A DNA stretch of 64,000 nucleotides, taken from positions 1 to 64,000 of the forward strand of contig NZ_CAMLDD010000028.1 in NCBI RefSeq assembly GCF_946478785.1, read 5' to 3'. The notes under the pieces are model-generated. The model had not been told where the DNA came from and made no database searches. It saw only the letters and a list, made by a program, of their open reading frames with translations. The first letter of the stretch is position 1. The number at the start of each line of letters is the position of its first letter. This DNA comes from an uncultured Flavobacterium sp. Its GTDB lineage: Bacteria; Bacteroidota; Bacteroidia; Flavobacteriales; Flavobacteriaceae. Positions 60,549 to 64,000 of the stretch are shown in pieces. The position numbers were made by a program, and so were the translations under genes.

Positions 60549-63173
60549 TTGAAAAAGAATACGCTGAAATATAGTTTTCCATTTATTTTTTTATTTTTTT
60601 TGATAGCCTGTTCTACCAAAAGAGACACTTTTTTGGCTAGAAATTCACATGCCTTAAGTACAAAATATAACATTTTGTATAATGGAGGAATTGCTTTAGA
60701 TAAAGGGTTAGCTACCATAAAAGGGAATAATCAGGATAATTTTTGGAAGATGCTGCCAATTGAAAAAATGCAAATCGATGAAAATATTTCTGAGCAGGAG
60801 AAAACTAAAAATCCAGATTTTGAACTGGCAGAAACAAAAGCAACAAAAGCGATTCAGAAGCACTCAATGAATATTGGCGGAAGAGAGAAAAACACCCAAA
60901 TTGACGAAGCCTATTTAATGCTTGGAAAAGCACGTTATTACGACCAGCGTTTCATTCCGGCGCTAGAAGCATTCAATTATATTTTATACAAATACCCAAA
61001 CAGCAGTAATATTTATACCGCAAAAATTTGGCGTGAAAAAACCAATATGCGTTTAGGAAATGACGCAATTGTGATAAAAAACATTAAGCTTTTATTAAAA
61101 AATACAGATTTAGATAAACAAACATTTTCTGATGCAAATGCGTTATTGGCAGAGGCATTTTTAAATATGGAAGAAAAAGACAGTGCCGTTACGAAACTTA
61201 AAATTGCTGAAAAATTTTCGAAAATAAACGAAGACAAAGCACGTTACCGTTTTATTTTGGGTCAGATGTATCAGGAAGCAGGAATAAAAGACAGTGCCAC
61301 TTATTTTTATGACGCTGTAATCGACATGAACCGTAAGGCAGATCGAAAATATATGATGCAGGCTTATGCTAAAAAAGCGCAAATGTATGATTATGAAAAT
61401 GGCAATGACACACTATTTATAGAAACGTATGAGAAATTAGTCAGAGATCGTGAAAACAGACCTTATTATGATGTGCTTTTTTATGAAATGGGAGTGTTTT
61501 TTGATAAAAAGAAAAATCAGAAAGACGCTCTGTTTTTTTACAATCAATCCTTAAAAAGAAAATCCCAAGATTCCTATTTAACTGCATCAACTTACAGAAA
61601 CATAGGAAATATGTATTTTAAAAATGCAGATTATACGATGGCTGCTAAATATTATGATAGTACTTTAGTAAAATTAGATCCGAAAACCAGGGAATTTGCG
61701 TACATCGAAAAAAACCGAAAAAACTTAGACAATGTTATCAAATATGAAGGTATTGCAAAACGCAATGACAGTATTATTAGGGTTAAAGCATTACCGGAAA
61801 TTGAAAGAAAAACGTATTTTGAAAATTATATTGCAGAATTAAAAAAGAAAGACGAAGCTAAACGAATCTTAGAAGAAAAAGAGAAAGAACGATTAGCAAA
61901 TATCGAACAAAATACAAATTCAGGCAGTGCCCCGGAAGCTGTGAATCCGCAGTCAACAGGAAATAATTCGCCTGTTGGTATGCCCGGAGGTTTCAATCCG
62001 CCAACCGGAAATGACGTTGCAAGTGCCTTCTATTTCTATAACCCATCAACAGTTGCTTACGGAAAACTGCAATTCAAAAAAATGTGGGGCAACAGAGCAT
62101 TAACCGGGAACTGGAGATTATCTGCTTCAAAAGCTAATGCAGCATTAACATTAACAGATTCAATAAGTATGAAACAGGATTCTTTAAATGCTTTGAAGGA
62201 TTCAATTGTTATAGAAAAATATACAACAGATTTTTACGAAAAACAACTTCCAACAACACAGGTTGCTATGGATAGTATTGGTAAAGAACGCAATTTTGCC
62301 TACTATCAATTGGGATTGATTTACAAGGAAAAATTTAAGGAATACGATTTGGCCAGCAATAAATTTGAACAATTGCTTCGTAATAACCCTGAAGAGAAAT
62401 GGATTTTGCCATCGATGTACAATTTGTATAAAATCTATCAGATTACAAATCCTGCAAGAGCAGAAAGGATAAAATCTGATATTACTGCCAATTATCCAAA
62501 TTCGAGATATGCCCAGATTTTAAACAATACAAATCCTGAAAACGGCACAAATTTATCGCCAGAAAAGGAATATGAAAAATGGTATAAATTATTTCAGGAA
62601 GAACAGTTTGACGCTGTCCTTGATAACATTGATAATTTGATAAATCAATATTCAGGAGATGAAATTGTTTCTAAATTTGAGTTGCTAAAAGCCAATACAT
62701 TAGGAAAAGTCAATGGTTTGGCAGCCTATAAAAAAAGCATGGAAGAAGTTGCGGATAATTATCCAAATAGTGAGGAAGGCAAAAGCGCACGTGAAATTTT
62801 AGAAAAACAAATCCCAACTCTGGAAAAACTTGATTTTACTACAGTTGATGGGAAAAACTGGAAAATTTTATATTTAGTTGACAAAAATGACGCTAAAACA
62901 GCTAAAAAAATTGAAGAAGCAATTAAGGTTTTTTTATTAATTGAAAATTTTGAAAGATTAACCACTTCTCTTGATAAGTATAATAAGACTGAAAGCTTCT
63001 TTGCAATTCATGGTATAAAATCTGAAGCTTATGCCAGAGATGTTGCAGGAGTTTTAAGAGATGATGAAAAATATAAAATCTCACATCCTTTTATTATTAT
63101 TTCAAGTGATAATTACAAAGTTGTTCAGATGAAGAAAAACCTTCAGACTTATTTATCTCCAAAAACCCCATAA
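60549..63173 (+). CDS. sprE: Gliding motility / T9SS lipoprotein SprE (PorW)
   Basis: An 874-residue outer-membrane lipoprotein of the SprE/PorW type, needed in F. johnsoniae and P. gingivalis for type IX secretion and gliding. The N-terminus has a lipoprotein signal ending LIACS with Cys21. The body is a series of TPR-like helical pairs, mainly at about 110-400 and 575-760, and a short Pro/Asn-rich linker lies at about 455-490. No ATG is available before the signal, so TTG 60549 is the start. It is followed two bases later by a bactofilin gene, and atpZ follows. It fits the T9SS sorting domain of the GH8 enzyme in this window. Confidence 0.93.
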   Translation: MKKNTLKYSFPFIFLFFLIACSTKRDTFLARNSHALSTKYNILYNGGIALDKGLATIKGNNQDNFWKMLPIEKMQIDENISEQEKTKNPDFELAETKATKAIQKHSMNIGGREKNTQIDEAYLMLGKARYYDQRFIPALEAFNYILYKYPNSSNIYTAKIWREKTNMRLGNDAIVIKNIKLLLKNTDLDKQTFSDANALLAEAFLNMEEKDSAVTKLKIAEKFSKINEDKARYRFILGQMYQEAGIKDSATYFYDAVIDMNRKADRKYMMQAYAKKAQMYDYENGNDTLFIETYEKLVRDRENRPYYDVLFYEMGVFFDKKKNQKDALFFYNQSLKRKSQDSYLTASTYRNIGNMYFKNADYTMAAKYYDSTLVKLDPKTREFAYIEKNRKNLDNVIKYEGIAKRNDSIIRVKALPEIERKTYFENYIAELKKKDEAKRILEEKEKERLANIEQNTNSGSAPEAVNPQSTGNNSPVGMPGGFNPPTGNDVASAFYFYNPSTVAYGKLQFKKMWGNRALTGNWRLSASKANAALTLTDSISMKQDSLNALKDSIVIEKYTTDFYEKQLPTTQVAMDSIGKERNFAYYQLGLIYKEKFKEYDLASNKFEQLLRNNPEEKWILPSMYNLYKIYQITNPARAERIKSDITANYPNSRYAQILNNTNPENGTNLSPEKEYEKWYKLFQEEQFDAVLDNIDNLINQYSGDEIVSKFELLKANTLGKVNGLAAYKKSMEEVADNYPNSEEGKSAREILEKQIPTLEKLDFTTVDGKNWKILYLVDKNDAKTAKKIEEAIKVFLLIENFERLTTSLDKYNKTESFFAIHGIKSEAYARDVAGVLRDDEKYKISHPFIIISSDNYKVVQMKKNLQTYLSPKTP

Positions 63174-63175
63174 TC

Positions 63176-63577
63176 ATGTTTGAAAAAGCAAAAAAAAGCG
63201 GCACAGAGCTTTTAGGAAAAACCAATAGAATTGTTGAAGGAACTTCTATTATAGGAGATATAGTTTCTAAAGCCGATTTTAGATTCGATGGAGAATTGAT
63301 AGGAAATTTTACTTCGCAGGGAAAATTAGTTATTGGACCATCAGGTATTATAAAAGGTGAAATTATTTGCCATAATGCAGATATTGAAGGAGAGTTTCAG
63401 GGAAAACTAAAAGTTTTAGAAATTCTTAATATAAAAGCTACGGCAAAAATTCATGGAGAAGTAGTCGTTGGAAAACTGTCTATTGAACCTGGAGCCGAGT
63501 TTACCGCTACTTGTGCCATGCTAACAAATTCTAAAGATGTAATTTTGAAAGATGGAAAAGGAGCCGAACAAAAATAG
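63176..63577 (+). CDS. Bactofilin (polymer-forming cytoskeletal protein)
   Basis: A 133-residue bactofilin. The right-handed beta-helix core is shown by the repeated short strands with Gly/Ala/Val turns (NRIVEGTSIIGDIVSKADFRFDGELIGNFTSQGKLVIGPSGIIKGEI). Bactofilins polymerise without nucleotides and help set cell shape, division or surface-structure position. It begins two bases after sprE. The N-terminal MFEKAKKSGTELLGKT probably binds the membrane. It overlaps the atpZ start by 26 bases. Confidence 0.94.
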   Translation: MFEKAKKSGTELLGKTNRIVEGTSIIGDIVSKADFRFDGELIGNFTSQGKLVIGPSGIIKGEIICHNADIEGEFQGKLKVLEILNIKATAKIHGEVVVGKLSIEPGAEFTATCAMLTNSKDVILKDGKGAEQK

Positions 63578-63779
63578 AAGAAATAAGTGGATGCCACTTA
63601 TTAATATTCCGGTTCAAATGGGAATCATTATTTTTTTGTTTTCCTATTTTGGCACTTGGTTAGATGAGAATCATCCAAGTCCGAAAGTTTATTATAATAC
63701 AATTTTTGTTATGATTGGCGTTTTCCTTGCTTTATATAATGTAATTCGTCAGGTTAACGATATCAATAAAACAAAGTAA
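63552..63779 (+). CDS. atpZ: AtpZ/AtpI-family small membrane protein
   Basis: A 75-residue protein with two membrane spans (about 19-35 and 52-68), of the AtpZ/AtpI family, which helps load Mg2+ or assemble the ATP synthase c-ring. The motif NIPVQMGIIIFLFSYFGTWLDE matches other flavobacterial members. The ATG at 63552 lies inside the bactofilin gene; a later ATG at 63591 would remove the charged N-terminus. The ATP synthase genes themselves would lie beyond the right edge, as seen in related genomes. Confidence 0.9.
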   Translation: MEKEPNKNRRNKWMPLINIPVQMGIIIFLFSYFGTWLDENHPSPKVYYNTIFVMIGVFLALYNVIRQVNDINKTK

Positions 63780-63833
63780 TTATCTTTTAAAAGGCTTTAA
63801 ATAAATGTTGCATCTTTGCAAAAAATATTTCAA

Positions 63834-64000
63834 ATGCTTTTAAAGAATTACAAACCGTTTTTACAATTATTCATTTTTGCCCTTGTTTTTTATATTTTAC
63901 ACAAAGTAGCTTTTTTACTTTTAAAAGTTAACCCCAAAAACTTTTATTACAGTATAGAATTTTTGTATTTATTTTTTTTAGGAATATCCGCATTGTTATA
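63834..64000 (+). CDS. Small membrane protein, truncated by window edge (DUF6168-like)
   Basis: At least 55 residues, beginning MLLKNYKPFLQLFIFALVFYILHKV, with two hydrophobic spans visible before the sequence ends. It resembles small membrane proteins (DUF6168) placed between atpZ and atpB in flavobacteria; this is from memory. A -7-like CATCTTTG lies at 63811-63818 (one mismatch to TAnnTTTG). Confidence 0.6.
   Translation, partial: MLLKNYKPFLQLFIFALVFYILHKVAFLLLKVNPKNFYYSIEFLYLFFLGISALL

Overview
The window looks like chromosome from a Flavobacterium-type bacterium (Bacteroidota, Flavobacteriaceae). The DNA is AT-rich, starts lack Shine-Dalgarno sequences, and many genes follow the Bacteroidota -7 element TAnnTTTG. 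Lineage-typical genes include the gliding/type IX secretion lipoprotein SprE (PorW), a secreted GH8 enzyme with a T9SS sorting domain, a GLPGLI protein beside an outer-membrane beta-barrel protein, and DUF4175, DUF5687 and DUF4254 proteins. The sprE-bactofilin-atpZ order at the right end recalls the Flavobacterium johnsoniae region that leads into the ATP synthase genes (from memory).

Layout. 0-9 kb: plsC, trpS, dprA, an HU-like/SPOR membrane protein, small secreted proteins, a PIF1-like helicase and an OmpH-like chaperone. 9-17 kb: a methyltransferase, an acetyltransferase, mnmG, ybeY and a very large DUF4175 protein. The mnmG-ybeY gap carries a cluster of parS-like palindromes (ParB sites), one of them encoding the last residues of YbeY; another lies at 10.8 kb. 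17-29 kb: gltX, an SPFH protein, a YtxH/holin-like/DUF6327 envelope cassette, a 760-bp gap holding two decayed copies of one sequence, glnS with a C-terminal extension, a toxin-antitoxin pair joined to folB, tRNA-Cys followed by a 90-bp tandem array of its 3' end plus terminator, a long palindromic repeat, a LysE exporter, a head GIN protein and rnr.

29.3-30.2 kb is an 857-bp AT-rich gap without genes. By my sums about 76% of coding bases to its left are on the minus strand and about 76% to its right are on the plus strand. With the nearby parS cluster and DnaA-box-like words this makes the gap a candidate replication origin. That is inference and needs a skew calculation.

30-64 kb: rpiB, a cation efflux protein, tex, the GH8 enzyme, tatA, a GH3-family adenylating enzyme, a ParDE module with a visible operator, a DUF6909-like protein, a short polysaccharide locus (UDP-sugar decarboxylase, initiating sugar transferase, two further transferase/ligase genes) interrupted by ORF6N and HigBA genes, purD, small membrane proteins, upp, a GT9 transferase, the beta-barrel/GLPGLI pair, a two-repeat TonB-C-like secreted protein, a PaaE-type reductase, a DUF5687 ABC exporter, sprE, bactofilin, atpZ and the start of a small membrane protein.

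Most genes are housekeeping. The unusual content is in DNA architecture (parS cluster, candidate origin, tRNA-tail array, palindromic repeats) and in three toxin-antitoxin modules, two of them transcriptionally or translationally joined to metabolic or envelope genes. No CRISPR array, transposase, integrase or complete prophage was seen.
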